A DNA stretch of 5,363 bases from contig NVSL01000045.1 in the NCBI GenBank assembly GCA_002401215.1, positions 2,364 through 7,726 of the forward strand, in the 5' to 3' direction. Source of the stretch: Flavobacteriaceae bacterium (GTDB lineage: Bacteria > Bacteroidota > Bacteroidia > Flavobacteriales > Flavobacteriaceae). The notes under the pieces are model-generated. The model saw only the letters and a program-made list of their open reading frames with translations, did no database searches and was not told the origin of the DNA. Position numbers and translations under genes: made by a program. Of this stretch, positions 5,254 through 5,363 are shown piece after piece. Positions within the stretch are counted from its first letter, which is position 1. Each line of letters opens with the position of its first letter.

Positions 5254-5276
5254 CCTCTCTACTCCGCTCGAGGAGA
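5254..5276. repeat. Degenerate REP-like palindrome upstream of the CvfB-like gene
   Basis: CCTCTCTA (5254-5261), CTCCGC (5262-5267) and TCGAGGAGA (5268-5276) resemble an imperfect copy of a CTCGACTnCGCTCGAG palindromic repeat that I recall as scattered in flavobacterial genomes. CTCC (5262-5265) can pair with GGAG (5272-5275). It is strikingly G/C-rich compared with its AT-rich flanks. It supports treating this stretch as non-coding. Confidence 0.45.
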
Positions 5277-5348
5277 TAGTTAAAATTATTTTTGTTGACA
5301 GTCATTTTTAACAAAGAATGACTATTTACTTTTATTTAATATTAAAAC

Positions 5349-5363
5349 CGCTTCGTCAGTTCG
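5349..5363. repeat. Possible start of a dispersed flavobacterial repeat, cut by the window end
   Basis: The last bases read CGCTTCGTCAGTTCG. I recall this as the beginning of a long repeat of the form CTTCGTCAGTTCGAGTG...TATCGAGAAC in flavobacteria, but only 15 bases are visible. The stretch 5277-5348 between this and the REP-like palindrome holds nothing else that I recognise. Confidence 0.3.

Overview
The window looks like chromosomal DNA from a member of the Bacteroidota, most likely a flavobacterium. It is AT-rich, most start codons have no clear Shine-Dalgarno sequence, and one intergenic promoter matches the Bacteroidota primary sigma factor pattern exactly (TTG, 19 bp, TAnnTTTG). The protein types also fit: a TlpA-like redoxin, a flavobacterial-style esterase-fold protein with a TPR-like tail, and a CvfB-type S1 protein. 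No tRNA, rRNA, CRISPR array, transposase or prophage gene is visible.

Layout. Positions 2-199 hold the 3' end of a plus-strand redoxin gene. It converges on three minus-strand genes read from right to left: menB (2545-1706), a MarC-family membrane protein (1543-923) and a fumarylacetoacetate-hydrolase-family enzyme (885-277). A divergent promoter region at 2546-2696 separates menB from a secreted esterase-fold protein on the plus strand (2697-3851). That protein appears to have lost its catalytic serine and histidine. A 234-base gap follows, with a promoter-like box, a short palindrome and a strong AT-rich hairpin with a T tract. Next comes a free-standing NUMOD4/HNH/HTH protein (4086-4643). 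A repeat-rich gap separates it from a convergent minus-strand gene (4811-5233) that resembles only the C-terminal half of CvfB: one S1 domain plus a winged helix.

Functional links are weak. MenB belongs to menaquinone synthesis. The FAH-family enzyme probably cleaves or decarboxylates a small acylpyruvate or oxaloacetate-like acid. The MarC protein is an inner-membrane protein of unknown role. The FAH and marC genes are 37 bp apart and may share a transcript, although a hairpin repeat lies between them. I see no coherent multi-gene system.

The most distinctive non-coding content is a set of short repeats with a period of about 7 bases (ACTGnnn, AACYAAY and TTGGAAT types). They sit in gene 3' flanks, in three separate gaps. 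Other repeat-like hairpins lie between marC and FAH, and just upstream of the CvfB-like gene.
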